A stretch of DNA of 64,000 nt from Acidovorax sp. CF316 (GTDB taxonomy: Bacteria > Pseudomonadota > Gammaproteobacteria > Burkholderiales > Burkholderiaceae_C), in the NCBI RefSeq assembly GCF_000276605.1, contig NZ_AKJX01000112.1:1-64000 (forward strand), given 5' to 3'. The notes below the pieces were generated by a model. That model did no database searches, was not told where the DNA came from, and was given only the letters and a program-made list of their open reading frames with translations. Numbering within the stretch: the stretch's first letter is position 1; each line of letters begins with the position of its first letter. Below are positions 25,090-33,277 of this stretch, one piece after another. The translations under genes were made by a program, and so were the position numbers.

Positions 25090-26031
25090 TCACCCTGCGT
25101 TGACCTCCGGGAGTGCCGCCACCTGCTGGCGGCGGAACTCGGCCGGGGTGCAGCCCGCCTCCCGCCGGAAGAACTTGCTGAAATGGGTCGCCTCGTCGAA
25201 GCCCAGGCGCTCGGCAATGCGTGCCACGGGCACGCCGGTGTGCAGCAGCAGGCGCTTGGCCTCCAGACAGAGGCGCGCGGCGATGAAGGCCTTGGCGCTC
25301 ATGCCGGCCGCGGCACTGGTGGCACGCGCCAGGCTCTTTTGCGTGCAGCCCAGCGGGCCGGCGTAATCCGCCACCTGGTGCCACTGGGCAAAACGCTGCT
25401 CCAGCAGTTGCCGAAAGCGCTCGAAGCGCAGCAGCGCGCGGTGGTTCGCGGGCTCCCGCTGGCCGCGCTGGCCGTGGGCAATGGCCAGCCGCGCGAGCAG
25501 GGCATAGAGCTGGTAGCGCAGCAGCGCGTGCAGTTCCTGCGCCGGCGCAGTGGCCGCCGCGTCCGTGCGCATCAGCACCATCGCATCCGCCACCGTGCGG
25601 GCCTCGCCGTCGCCCAGCGCCAGGTGCACGGGAAACCGCTCCAGCCCGACCACCAGGCGCAGATCGCTGGCTGCCGCAGCGCCGGCCGCCAGCAGGAACT
25701 CCGGGCGCAGCAGCATGACCCAGCCTTCCCAGTCCTGCGCCGTCCCGAAGTGGTGGGCCTGGCCGGGCCGGATGGCCAGCAGCGACCCGGGCGCGCAGGG
25801 CACGGGCTCGAAGTCGATCACCTGCGTGCAGCTTCCGCGGGTGACCAGCACCAGCATGTGGAAGGCGTAGCGGTGGGTGCGCAGGACCTCGCCCTCCGGC
25901 CCGCGCTGGCGCAGGTCGGACATCGGGAAGACCTCCAGGTCCAGCCCGTAGGTCCCGGGCGGCCGGTAGTCGAAGCGTTCGATGTCGGTGTTGGCGTCGG
26001 TGCGGGTGCGGCCGGTCTTCTTCGGGGCCAT
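25090..26031 (-). CDS. AraC-family transcriptional regulator
   Basis: A 313-residue regulator. The N-terminal ~190 residues form an AraC-type cupin sensor (HRYAFHMLVLVTRGSCTQVIDFEPVPCAPGSLLAIRPGQAHHFG). The C-terminal double HTH includes YAGPLGCTQKSLARATSAAAGMSAKAFIAARLCLEAKRLLLHTGVPVARIAERLGFDEATHFSKFFRREAG, the canonical AraC signature. Start ATG 26031 (MAPKKTGRTRTD) is preferred; the open frame continues upstream to 26145 without similarity. Divergent from the SnoaL-like gene, which it may control; its stop lies 4 bp from the end of the convergent GntR gene. Confidence 0.88.
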   Translation of the reverse strand: MAPKKTGRTRTDANTDIERFDYRPPGTYGLDLEVFPMSDLRQRGPEGEVLRTHRYAFHMLVLVTRGSCTQVIDFEPVPCAPGSLLAIRPGQAHHFGTAQDWEGWVMLLRPEFLLAAGAAAASDLRLVVGLERFPVHLALGDGEARTVADAMVLMRTDAAATAPAQELHALLRYQLYALLARLAIAHGQRGQREPANHRALLRFERFRQLLEQRFAQWHQVADYAGPLGCTQKSLARATSAAAGMSAKAFIAARLCLEAKRLLLHTGVPVARIAERLGFDEATHFSKFFRREAGCTPAEFRRQQVAALPEVNAG

Positions 26032-26159
26032 CGCTTTCCTTGGCGTGGGTAGTTGGCCCATTTTGTCCGATAAGTGTCTTTCTCCGGCTGCTGGCTGCCG
26101 TGCTTTGCTGCACCCCGAGTCCAATAATTGCCTGATCTTCAACACCTCCAGAGAGCCCC

Positions 26160-26549
26160 ATGACCCCCATCGACATCGCCAGGAACTACATCCGTGCCGC
26201 CCAGACCGGCGACCAGGCCCTGCTGGCCGCCACCGTGTCGCCGTCCGTGGTCTGGCACCAGCCCGGCGCCAACCGCTTCTCGGGCACGCACCGGGGCCTG
26301 GCCGCCGTGGGGGCGATGATCGGGGGCATGATGGAGGTGTCCCAGGGCAGCTTTGCCATCACCGAGGCCAGCCACTACATGGAGAACGGCGACTGGGTCG
26401 CCGTCAGCATCCGCTTTGGCGGCGAGCGCGAGGGCGCCCGCCTGGACCAGGCGGGCGTGGACCTGCTGCGCATCGCGGACGGCCAGGTCGTCGAGGTGTT
26501 TCTCTTCTCCAGCGACCCGGCGCAGGAAGACCGCTTCTGGGGCCAGTGA
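26160..26549 (+). CDS. SnoaL/NTF2-like small protein
   Basis: A 129-residue protein with the cone-shaped NTF2/SnoaL fold: IDIARNYIRAAQTGDQALLAATVSPSVVWHQPGANRFSGTHRGLAAVGAMIGGMM, then GDWVAVSIRFGGERE and VDLLRIADGQVVEVFLF. The W-H-x-P-G pattern with strand-rich second half is typical. Members include small isomerases, hydrolases and binding proteins, so the function here is open. It diverges from the AraC gene with a 128-bp spacer. Confidence 0.8.
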   Translation: MTPIDIARNYIRAAQTGDQALLAATVSPSVVWHQPGANRFSGTHRGLAAVGAMIGGMMEVSQGSFAITEASHYMENGDWVAVSIRFGGEREGARLDQAGVDLLRIADGQVVEVFLFSSDPAQEDRFWGQ

Positions 26550-26634
26550 CCCTGCCGGCAGGATGGGCGGTCTCGCCCAAAACCCGGCAGCGCCGGATAA
26601 TCCGGCCATCCCCCTCCACCGCGAGCACTCCACC

Positions 26635-26937
26635 ATGGCCTCCATTTCCTCGATCGGCGCCTCTGGCATGCAGGCAGCCCAGTTGCGCCTGGATGCCTCG
26701 GCCAACAACGTGGCCAACATGAACACGCCGCGCTACAAGAGCGAGGTGGTGGAGCAGCAGGCCGCACCGGGTGGAGCCGGCGTGACCGGCACCGTGCGCC
26801 GCAGCCAGGAAGAGGGCGTGGCACTGGAGAAGGAGGCCGTGGAGCAGATGTCGGCCACCTACGCCTTCAAGGCCAGCCTGCAGGTGGTGAAGACCCAGGA
26901 CCAGATGATGGGCTCTTTGCTCGACGTCAAAGCCTGA
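26635..26937 (+). CDS. Flagellar rod/hook-like N-terminal domain protein
   Basis: A 100-residue protein that matches the N-terminal segment of flagellar rod and hook proteins (SSIGASGMQAAQLRLDASANNVANMNTPRYKSEVVEQQA; compare the ANN-x-AN-x-NT motif of FlgB/FlgC) and ends with a matching C-terminal helix (MSATYAFKASLQVVKTQDQMMGSLLDV). It lacks the middle domain of FlgC (~135-140 residues). No other flagellar gene is nearby. It may be a minimal rod-like protein of unknown role, a known type of orphan in betaproteobacteria. A terminator follows 23 bp downstream. Confidence 0.75.
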   Translation: MASISSIGASGMQAAQLRLDASANNVANMNTPRYKSEVVEQQAAPGGAGVTGTVRRSQEEGVALEKEAVEQMSATYAFKASLQVVKTQDQMMGSLLDVKA

Positions 26938-26959
26938 GCACCCCAGCGGTGTGCCATGA

Positions 26960-26991
26960 AAAAGGCGGCCCCTGGGGCCGCCTTTGTTTTT
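26960..26991 (+). terminator. Intrinsic terminator after the rod-like gene
   Basis: AAAGGCGGCCCC-T-GGGGCCGCCTTT followed by GTTTTTGG. Stem of at least 11 GC-rich pairs with a T-tail on the plus strand; the A-run on the left may also let it act for the convergent minus-strand gene that ends at 27007. Confidence 0.9.
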
Positions 26992-27006
26992 GGCGCCCTG
27001 CGCGCT

Positions 27007-27951
27007 CTAGCGCAGCTCGCCGTACTGCGTACTGCTCAGGTCCGGGCCGCGCTCTTCGGCACCGGGCATTTCCGTGTCCTCGAAGCCCGTTGCATTGGCT
27101 GGCCGGGGGCGGATGGGGCCCGAGCGCACCGGGGCACCGCCCGGGCGTGCCGGGGTGACGGGCACGGGGTTGGTGCCTGCGGCATCGGCCAGGGCGCGCT
27201 TGAAGGCCGCCACTTCATCGGCCTCGATGGGCTCGAAACGCGGCACCGGGCGGGTGGCTTCGTAGTCCACCGGCGTGGGCGAGCGCGGTGCGGCCGTTCC
27301 CGTCAGCGGAGCCGGGGCGGTGGCCACGGGCGCGGCGGCGCGCAGCGGTGCCGGGCGCGAGATCGGGGCGGACGGCGTGGCCGTGAGCGGGGCCGGGGCC
27401 GACACTGGAGGCAGCGGGCGCCGCACGGCGGCGGCAGCGGCCGGGGCCTGCGTGCCCACGGGCAGGGCGGCACCCAGCGGGGCAATGCCCTTTTGCGGAA
27501 TGCCCACCGCCACATGGTCATTGATGCGCCAGTAGACGGCGGTCACCAGGATGTCGTAGCGCGTCTTGGCGGTCTGGGCGATCAGCGCCTCGATCTCCGA
27601 CAGGCGCACCGTCTCGCCGCCGTACTCGCGCGCCAAGTCCATCATCACCAGGAACTGGCGGCCGCGCTGGTCCAGCGACAGCACCTTGAACTTGTAGCTG
27701 GCCGAGAGCACGCCGGCGCGCACCATGGCGTCGCGCACCACGGTGTACAGCAGCTCGCGGCGCTCCATGCGCTCGTTCTTGCGGTTGGCGGCGTGCTCGG
27801 GCGGCAGCGCGTCGACCAGGGGTTTGCCCTGGCGGCCGGCAGCCAGGGGCACCGTGGCATCGGCGTTGAGCAGGCCCGAAGGCTCCGATGCCGCATTGGG
27901 CCGGGGCTTGGGCGGTACCGGTTTGCGGCTGAACCAGCTGAACAGTGACAT
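27007..27951 (-). CDS. Conserved protein of unknown function with Pro/Ala-rich tail
   Basis: A 314-residue protein. The N-terminal ~150 residues are folded-looking (MSLFSWFSRKP, then RKNERMERRELLYTVVRDAMVRAGVLSASYKFKVLSLDQRGRQFLVMMDL and VRLSEIEALIAQTAKTRYDILVTAVYWRIND). The remaining ~160 residues are Pro/Ala-rich and probably disordered. No signal peptide; the first ten residues could be an amphipathic anchor. I do not recognise the family; it appears to be one of the proteins restricted to Comamonadaceae-like bacteria. Start ATG 27951 chosen because the conserved part begins there. Confidence 0.6.
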   Translation of the reverse strand: MSLFSWFSRKPVPPKPRPNAASEPSGLLNADATVPLAAGRQGKPLVDALPPEHAANRKNERMERRELLYTVVRDAMVRAGVLSASYKFKVLSLDQRGRQFLVMMDLAREYGGETVRLSEIEALIAQTAKTRYDILVTAVYWRINDHVAVGIPQKGIAPLGAALPVGTQAPAAAAAVRRPLPPVSAPAPLTATPSAPISRPAPLRAAAPVATAPAPLTGTAAPRSPTPVDYEATRPVPRFEPIEADEVAAFKRALADAAGTNPVPVTPARPGGAPVRSGPIRPRPANATGFEDTEMPGAEERGPDLSSTQYGELR

Positions 27952-28065
27952 GGCTTGCTTTCCTCGGAGTACACCTGCAGTGGGTTGTCCGATTCGAGTG
28001 TACCGCGAGCCCTGCACCCCCAACGATGCCGCCGGTACCGAAAGCGGTGCCGGCCGACAGCGGTG

Positions 28066-28557
28066 TCAGGTCGCCGCAACGCGCCGGCGGCGATTGCCCA
28101 GGCGCTTGGCCAGCACCGAGCCAGCCGCCATGGCCAGGCCCAAGGCAATGGCGGGCTGCCGGTTGGTCAACTCGGTGAAACGGATGGCCGTCAGGCTCCA
28201 CAGCTTGCAAGGCCCGGTGGCCTGCACCGTGGCGCTGCGCGACCGGTGCGAAAAGAACGCCCCTTCGCCGAGCACGGAGCCGGGGCCCACGATGGCCAGG
28301 CGCAGGCGCTCCTTCTCGTCCTGGAAGTGCACGCTCAGGCTGCCGCTCTCCACGAAATACAGGGTGCGGTCGCTGGTACCCTGGGTGAACAGCACATGCC
28401 CCGTGGGCAGGATGCAGGGCAGCAGGTAGGAAGCGACGGTGTCCCACTGCGCAGGGGTCAGCGGGTTGGTCATGCTGTCGTCGGCGCTGGCCTGGGCGAT
28501 GGCATCGATCAGGCCCTGCAGATCGGCTTTGGTGGCAGCGGGGGATAGAACGTTCAT
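28066..28557 (-). CDS. Cyclic-nucleotide-binding domain protein without HTH
   Basis: A 163-residue protein with a cNMP-binding/CRP-type beta-roll (about 45-145): ILPTGHVLFTQGTSDRTLYFVESGSLSVHFQDEKERLRLAIVGPGSVLGEGAFFSHRSRSATVQATGPCKLWSL. The phosphate-binding cassette is GEGAFFSHRSRSATV. The C-terminus ends soon after the C-helix in a basic tail (KRLGNRRRRVAAT), so there is no DNA-binding domain. It may be a cAMP/c-di-GMP sensor acting through partner proteins. ATG 28557 is used; MnmE is encoded 93 bp upstream on the same strand. Confidence 0.75.
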   Translation of the reverse strand: MNVLSPAATKADLQGLIDAIAQASADDSMTNPLTPAQWDTVASYLLPCILPTGHVLFTQGTSDRTLYFVESGSLSVHFQDEKERLRLAIVGPGSVLGEGAFFSHRSRSATVQATGPCKLWSLTAIRFTELTNRQPAIALGLAMAAGSVLAKRLGNRRRRVAAT

Positions 28558-28650
28558 GGTTGTTCTTAAAGTAACCCTGTTACAGGTTGCGCACAAGCGC
28601 TGTTTACGTCCGTTTACAACAAAAGCGCCCAGCCAGGTGGCTCCCGCGGG

Positions 28651-30075
28651 CTACTTGCCGATGCAAAAGCTCGAAAAAATCACGCCCAGCAGGTCATCGG
28701 ACGTGAACTCCCCCGTAATGGCCCCCAGCGCGTTCTGCGCCAGGCGCAATTCTTCGGCCAGGATGTCAAGGGCCGGGGCCCGCGCCTGTAACTGCATGTG
28801 CGCTTCATCGAGGTGCGCGGCCACTGCCTGCAGCGCCTGCACATGGCGGGCGCGGGCGATGTACACGCCCTCGGGCGCCGACTGCCAGCCGGCAACCTCC
28901 AGCAGCGTGCGGCGCAGGTCTTCCAGGCCCGTTCCCATGCGCGCCGACAGCTGCACCGAGCGGCCCGGGCCCTGCAGCCGGGCGGCCGCGGCCTGGTCCA
29001 CGCAGTCGATCTTGTTCCAGACATCGATCACCGGCACCGACGCCGGCAGGCGCTGCGCCATGTCGGCAGCGATGGCCGCATCGCTCTCGGCATAGGCAGC
29101 CGTGTGCGCACGCGACAGGTCGTGCAAGAACAGCACCGCATCGGCCCCTGCGATCTCGTCCCAGGCGCGGGCGATGCCGATGCGCTCCACCTCGTCCTCG
29201 CTGTCGCGCAGGCCAGCGGTGTCGATCACGTGCAGCGGCACGCCCTCGATCTGGATGGTCTGCTGCACCTTGTCGCGCGTGGTGCCGGCAATCGGGGTCA
29301 CGATGGCCAGCTCCGCCCCCGCCAGCGCGTTGAGCAGCGAGCTCTTGCCCGCATTGGGCTGGCCGGCGATCACTACCTTGATGCCCTCGCGCAGCAGCGC
29401 GCCCTGCTGCGCGCGCTGGCGCACACGCGCCAAAGTCCCCTGCAGCCGGTCGAGCTGGCCTTGGGCATCGGCCTGCTTCAAGAAGTCGATGTCCTCCTCG
29501 GGGAAGTCCAGCGTCGCCTCCACCAGCATGCGCAGGTGGATCAGCGCGTCGCGCAGCGCATGGATCTCGCTGGAGAAGGCGCCCGTGAGCGAGCGGCTCG
29601 CGCTGCGCGCCGCCGCCGAGGTGGAGGCGTCGATCAAATCGGCGATCGCCTCGGCCTGCGCCAGGTCGATCTTGTCGTTGAGGAAGGCGCGCTCGGTGAA
29701 CTCCCCGGGCTCGGCCACGCGCAGCCCGGACAGCACGGCAGGGCCGCCCTCGTTCTGCGCCGCAGCCGCCGCCTCCAGGCAGCGCGCCACCAAGAGCTGC
29801 AGCACCACCGGCCCGCCATGGGCCTGCAGCTCGAGCACGTCCTCGCCCGTATAGGAATGCGGCGCCGGAAAGTACAGCGCCAGCCCCTGGTCGATGGCCT
29901 GGCCCTCGGCATCGCGAAACGGCAGGTAGTGCGCCTCGCGCGGGCGCAGGTCACGCCCGCACAGGGCCTGCACCAGCGGCGCGATGCCCTTGCCGGATAC
30001 GCGCACGATGCCCACGGCGCCGCGCCCCGGGGCAGTGGCAATGGCAACGATGGGGTCGGCGTGGCGGGCGAGCAT
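28651..30075 (-). CDS. mnmE: tRNA modification GTPase MnmE
   Basis: A 474-residue protein with the full MnmE architecture: an N-terminal tetrahydrofolate-binding domain ([24 protein letters not shown], residues ~5-125), helical domain, inserted G domain (G1 [18 protein letters not shown]2/G3 [12 protein letters not shown] and DTAGLR, G4 NKID), and the C-terminal catalytic motif CIGK. With MnmG it installs the 5-carboxymethylaminomethyl group on wobble U34 of several tRNAs. Its place downstream of rpmH-rnpA-yidD-yidC is highly conserved in proteobacteria. Confidence 0.96.
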   Translation of the reverse strand: MLARHADPIVAIATAPGRGAVGIVRVSGKGIAPLVQALCGRDLRPREAHYLPFRDAEGQAIDQGLALYFPAPHSYTGEDVLELQAHGGPVVLQLLVARCLEAAAAAQNEGGPAVLSGLRVAEPGEFTERAFLNDKIDLAQAEAIADLIDASTSAAARSASRSLTGAFSSEIHALRDALIHLRMLVEATLDFPEEDIDFLKQADAQGQLDRLQGTLARVRQRAQQGALLREGIKVVIAGQPNAGKSSLLNALAGAELAIVTPIAGTTRDKVQQTIQIEGVPLHVIDTAGLRDSEDEVERIGIARAWDEIAGADAVLFLHDLSRAHTAAYAESDAAIAADMAQRLPASVPVIDVWNKIDCVDQAAAARLQGPGRSVQLSARMGTGLEDLRRTLLEVAGWQSAPEGVYIARARHVQALQAVAAHLDEAHMQLQARAPALDILAEELRLAQNALGAITGEFTSDDLLGVIFSSFCIGK

Positions 30076-30107
30076 AGGGGGTGACTTTACAGGGCAGGGC
30101 GTTCAAT

Positions 30108-30133
30108 GAAAAAAGGCCGCTTGCGCGGCCTTT
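30108..30133 (-). terminator. Intrinsic terminator after yidC
   Basis: On the minus strand, AAAGGCCGC-GCAA-GCGGCCTTTTTTC: stem of 9 pairs, GCAA tetraloop and T-run. It lies 27 bp after the yidC stop and 33 bp before the mnmE start, so mnmE probably has its own promoter or depends on read-through. Confidence 0.88.
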
Positions 30134-30159
30134 CGGGGAATTCAGCGATCAGGCAATGA

Positions 30160-31878
30160 TCACTTGAACTTGGGCAGGTTGAACTGCGGGGGCACGCCCA
30201 TGCGGGTGTTGATGAGCCACTGCTGCGCGATCGACAGGATGTTGTTCGTCAGCCAGTACAGCACCAGGCCGGCCGGGAAGAAGAAGAACATCACGCTGAA
30301 GATCAGCGGCATGAACCACATCATCTTGGCCTGCAGCGGGTCTGGTGGCGCGGGGTTCAGCGCCGTCTGCAGCAGCGAGCTGACCGTCATCAACAGCGGC
30401 AGGATGAAGAACGGATCCGGTGCCGAGAGGTCGTGGATCCACAGGATCCACGGCGCGTTGCGCATTTCCACGCTGGACAGCAGTACCCAGTACAGGGCGA
30501 TGAACACCGGGATCTGGATCATGATGGGGAAGCAGCCACCCATGGGGTTGACCTTTTCCTCGCGGTAAATGCGCATCATCTCCTGCTGCATCTGCTGCGG
30601 CTTGTCCTTCAGGCGCTCGCGCATCTCCATGATCTTGGGGTTGATGGCCTTCATCTTGGCCATGCTCGCGTAGGCCTTGGCGTTGAGCCAGTAGAAGGCG
30701 ATCTTGAGCAGCAGCACCAGCGCCACGATGGCCCAGCCCCAGTTGCCCAGGATCTTGTGCAGCTGGTCCAGCAGCCAGTACAGCGGCTTGGACAGGATGG
30801 TCAGCCAGCCATAGTCCTTGACCAGCTCCAGGCCGGGGCTCAGAGCTTCCAGCGTCTTCTCGACCTGGGGGCCGGCGAACAGGCGCGCGTCCACGGTCTT
30901 GCTGGCACCGGGGGCGATGGCGCCCAACTGGGTGATCATGCCCACCGAGTACAGGTTGGTGTCCACCTTGCGCATGAACAGGTTGCGCGGGATGTCGTTG
31001 CCCAGCAGCCAGGCTGTGGCGAAGTAGTGCTGCACCATGGCCACGTAGCCATTGGTGGAATCCTTCTGGATGTCGACCTTGCCGGCCTCGATGTCCTTGA
31101 ACTCGACCTTCTGGTACTTCTTGGCCTCGGTGTAGACCGCAGGGCCGGTGAAGGTGGAGTAGAACGACGACTCGCCTGGCGGCTTGTTGCCGTCGCGCAC
31201 CAGCTGCAGGTACAGCTCGGGCGACACGGGGGCCGTGCCGGTGTTCACCACTTCGTGCTTCACGGCGATGTCGTAGGCGCCGCGCTTGACGGTCCAGGTC
31301 TTCACCAGCTTCACGCCGCCCTGCTCGGGCGACTCGAAGCGGATGGACAGCTCGTCCTGCCCGTCCTTGAGTTCGCGCGGGCCGGCCACGGCCGTCATCA
31401 GCGTCTTGTGCGTGGGGAAGGCGCCGCCGATCAGGCCGGTCTGCGCCACGTACACGCGGTTCGCGCTCTCGTCCAGCAGCAGGAAGTTCTTGCCGCTCTT
31501 GTCGCCGATGTCGGCATGCTTGAGCAGTTCGGCATGCGTCAGCGAGCCGCCTTCGCTGTCGAAGGTGAGGCGGTAGACGTCGGTCGTCACCTGCACGCGC
31601 TCACGCGTGGCAGGCGCTGCCGTGGGAGCCGGCTGGCCAGGCACGGCCGCTGCGCCCTGGGCCGATGCGGTGGCGGGCGCCGACGCATTGGTGCTGGAAG
31701 GCACGCTCGCAGCGCCGGCCGAAGCCGAGGCGGTGCCCGCAGGCGCAGGCGCTGCCACGGGGGCTGCGGTGGGGAAAAAGGTGGCCTTGTTGCCGTTGTG
31801 CAACTGCCACTTGTCCCACAGCAGAACCATGGAAAAGCCAAAAATCACCCACAGTATGGTGCGGCGAATGTCGTTCAT
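30160..31878 (-). CDS. yidC: Membrane protein insertase YidC
   Basis: A 572-residue Gram-negative YidC (Oxa1 family). One N-terminal membrane helix (TILWVIFGFSMVLLW) is followed by an Ala/Pro-rich linker and a large periplasmic beta-domain (~100-340). The conserved five-helix insertase core has LYWLLDQLHKILGNWGWAIVALVLLLKIAFYW, the positively charged C1 hairpin (KMKAINPKIMEMRERLKDKPQQMQQEMMRIYREEKVNPMGGCFP), and final helices. It inserts inner-membrane proteins alone or with SecYEG. It overlaps yidD by 4 bp (ATGA). Confidence 0.96.
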   Translation of the reverse strand: MNDIRRTILWVIFGFSMVLLWDKWQLHNGNKATFFPTAAPVAAPAPAGTASASAGAASVPSSTNASAPATASAQGAAAVPGQPAPTAAPATRERVQVTTDVYRLTFDSEGGSLTHAELLKHADIGDKSGKNFLLLDESANRVYVAQTGLIGGAFPTHKTLMTAVAGPRELKDGQDELSIRFESPEQGGVKLVKTWTVKRGAYDIAVKHEVVNTGTAPVSPELYLQLVRDGNKPPGESSFYSTFTGPAVYTEAKKYQKVEFKDIEAGKVDIQKDSTNGYVAMVQHYFATAWLLGNDIPRNLFMRKVDTNLYSVGMITQLGAIAPGASKTVDARLFAGPQVEKTLEALSPGLELVKDYGWLTILSKPLYWLLDQLHKILGNWGWAIVALVLLLKIAFYWLNAKAYASMAKMKAINPKIMEMRERLKDKPQQMQQEMMRIYREEKVNPMGGCFPIMIQIPVFIALYWVLLSSVEMRNAPWILWIHDLSAPDPFFILPLLMTVSSLLQTALNPAPPDPLQAKMMWFMPLIFSVMFFFFPAGLVLYWLTNNILSIAQQWLINTRMGVPPQFNLPKFK

Positions 31879-32171
31879 GAAGACTTCTTTGGTGAGGATG
31901 TTGGAGTGGTGGACGACGCAGTGAAGCGCGAAAAAAGCCGCATGCTGCGCGGCAGCTCCTGCGGGACCGGGTCATGGCCCCCGTCACACCAGGGGTGGCA
32001 GCGTACCAGCCTGCGCACCGTGAGATAACTGCCAGCCGCCGCGCCATGCTGCTCCAGCGCCTGCAGCGAATAGACGGAGCAGGTCGGCTCGAAGCGGCAG
32101 GCCGAGCCCAGCCAGGGGCTCAGGAACAGGCGGTAGCCCTTGACCACCCCGATGAGCAGCGCACGCATCAT
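31875..32171 (-). CDS. yidD: Membrane protein insertion efficiency factor YidD
   Basis: A 98-residue protein with the YidD signature: an N-terminal amphipathic helix (LLIGVVKGYRLFLSPWLGSACRFEPTCSVYSLQAL), conserved cysteines in CRFEPTC, and RLVRCHPWCDGGHDPVP. YidD helps YidC and SecYEG insert nascent membrane proteins. Its start overlaps the rnpA stop and its stop overlaps the yidC start, each by 4 bp, so rnpA, yidD and yidC are translationally coupled. The last ~20 residues are a Ser/Thr-rich extension. Confidence 0.93.
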   Translation of the reverse strand: MMRALLIGVVKGYRLFLSPWLGSACRFEPTCSVYSLQALEQHGAAAGSYLTVRRLVRCHPWCDGGHDPVPQELPRSMRLFSRFTASSTTPTSSPKKSS

Positions 32172-32767
32172 GGCGCAACCGCCGACACCCGCGGCGCGCT
32201 GGGGCTTTTGTCGCTTCTGCTACCGCCCTGGCCCTTGCCGCCGCCTTTGCCCGCTTCGCCACCGGCGCCCGGGGCCTGGCCCGAGCGCTTGGCCGCGTAG
32301 CCGAACAGCTGCAGCAGCTCGGCCCGCACCGCCGCCTTGAGCTGGTCGGACGTGGCGCTGATGAACTGCTTGCGGTCGAAGGTGCTGCGCAGGCGCACCA
32401 CGTGGGCGGCCTGGGGCAGGCGCGCCTCGAACGTGGCGCCCACCGTGTAGATCTGCCGCTTGATGGTGTTGCGCGTGACCGCGCGGCGCGCCCAGCGCTT
32501 GGGCACCATGGCACCCAGCCAGACGTCGTCGGAAACGCCGAACAGGGCCTGCGGCGAGGTGCCGGGCCCTGGGGAGGATACCGTTGCAGCGGGCTGCGCG
32601 GCGGTTGCCGTGGCGGGTTCGCCGGGCGCAACGACAACGGCACCGCCAGTCGTGGCAGTGCCGTCGGCGCCCAGCACCAGGCGGTGCAGCGCAAAATGGG
32701 CGGTACGGGAAACGGTGCCCCCCGCCATGGCGGCCTGGAACTGCGGACGGGTTTTCAGCCGTTGCAT
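32168..32767 (-). CDS. rnpA: Ribonuclease P protein component with low-complexity insertions
   Basis: A 199-residue RnpA, the protein subunit that helps the RNA enzyme bind pre-tRNA leaders. It begins MQRLKTRPQFQAAMAGG and has the RNR signature KRWARRAVTRNTIKRQIYT at residues 90-108. Compared with the usual 110-140 residues it is long: an Ala/Pro/Thr-rich stretch (about 34-78) is inserted between the first strands, and an Ala/Gly/Lys/Ser-rich tail follows residue 160. ATG 32767 is preferred over the upstream start at 32800. Next to rpmH and yidD in the standard order. Confidence 0.92.
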   Translation of the reverse strand: MQRLKTRPQFQAAMAGGTVSRTAHFALHRLVLGADGTATTGGAVVVAPGEPATATAAQPAATVSSPGPGTSPQALFGVSDDVWLGAMVPKRWARRAVTRNTIKRQIYTVGATFEARLPQAAHVVRLRSTFDRKQFISATSDQLKAAVRAELLQLFGYAAKRSGQAPGAGGEAGKGGGKGQGGSRSDKSPSAPRVSAVAP

Positions 32768-32831
32768 GCAAGCGCCCCCGTTTGGTACCTGACGGTGCAA
32801 ACCGGGGTGCAGGCCCAGGACCTTGCCGGCC

Positions 32832-32966
32832 TTAGACGGCCAGGCGCTTGCGGCCCTTGGCGCGGCGTGCGTTGATGACAGCGCGGCCGCCGCGGGTCTT
32901 CATGCGGACGAGGAAACCGTGGGTGCGGGCGCGGCGGGTCTTGGAGGGCTGGTAAGTACGTTTCAT
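32832..32966 (-). CDS. rpmH: 50S ribosomal protein L34
   Basis: A 44-residue protein with the near-universal L34 sequence: it starts [18 protein letters not shown] and continues [20 protein letters not shown]. Highly basic and part of the large ribosomal subunit near 23S rRNA. It is the first gene of the minus-strand rpmH-rnpA-yidD-yidC set and diverges from dnaA across the putative origin region. Confidence 0.97.
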   Translation of the reverse strand: MKRTYQPSKTRRARTHGFLVRMKTRGGRAVINARRAKGRKRLAV

Positions 32967-33061
32967 GGTGCTCTATTCCTTGAGGTTCAGTTCCGGACTG
33001 CTGCGCAGAAATAACGGCACGCCCGGTCAAATCGCCCTGAACACATTCAGGGAAACCCAAA

Positions 33062-33090
33062 ATTATCGCAGGCTTGTGCCCCGCTGGCAA
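33062..33090 (-). promoter_or_regulatory. Putative sigma70 promoter of rpmH
   Basis: On the minus strand TTGCCA (33085-33090) and GATAAT (33062-33067) are separated by exactly 17 bp. Transcription would begin about 90 bp upstream of the rpmH ATG. Match to consensus is 4/6 and 5/6. Confidence 0.65.
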
Positions 33091-33277
33091 TGCCCGCGGC
33101 AGGGAAGACCCTGTGGCGCGCTGGAATCAGGGGTTCAAAATGCCGTTTCCGACCCCCTCGCAAGGGGTCCGAGCCCATTGGAGAAACCGGCCTTTCAAAT
33201 TGTGGATAACTCCTTGACAAGCTACAATACCCGGCCCAGCACCGTTCCTCCTATCCACAAAAAGAATCACCCGATAA
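33091..33277 (+). promoter_or_regulatory. dnaA promoter overlapping a DnaA box; possible origin region
   Basis: TTGTGG (33200-33205) and TACAAT (33223-33228) are 17 bp apart, a plausible sigma70 promoter. The -35 overlaps TGTGGATAA (33201-33209), a perfect DnaA box on the minus strand. A second, one-mismatch box CTATCCACA lies at 33251-33259 in the leader. This arrangement suggests autoregulation by DnaA. The rpmH-dnaA spacer is a usual oriC site in related bacteria, but only two boxes and no clear AT-rich unwinding element are visible, so the origin itself may lie elsewhere nearby. Confidence 0.6.

Noticed and set aside
33214-33228. TTGACA at 33214 as the -35 of the dnaA promoter
   Set aside because: It is only 3 bp from TACAAT; the correctly spaced partner is TTGTGG at 33200 (17 bp).
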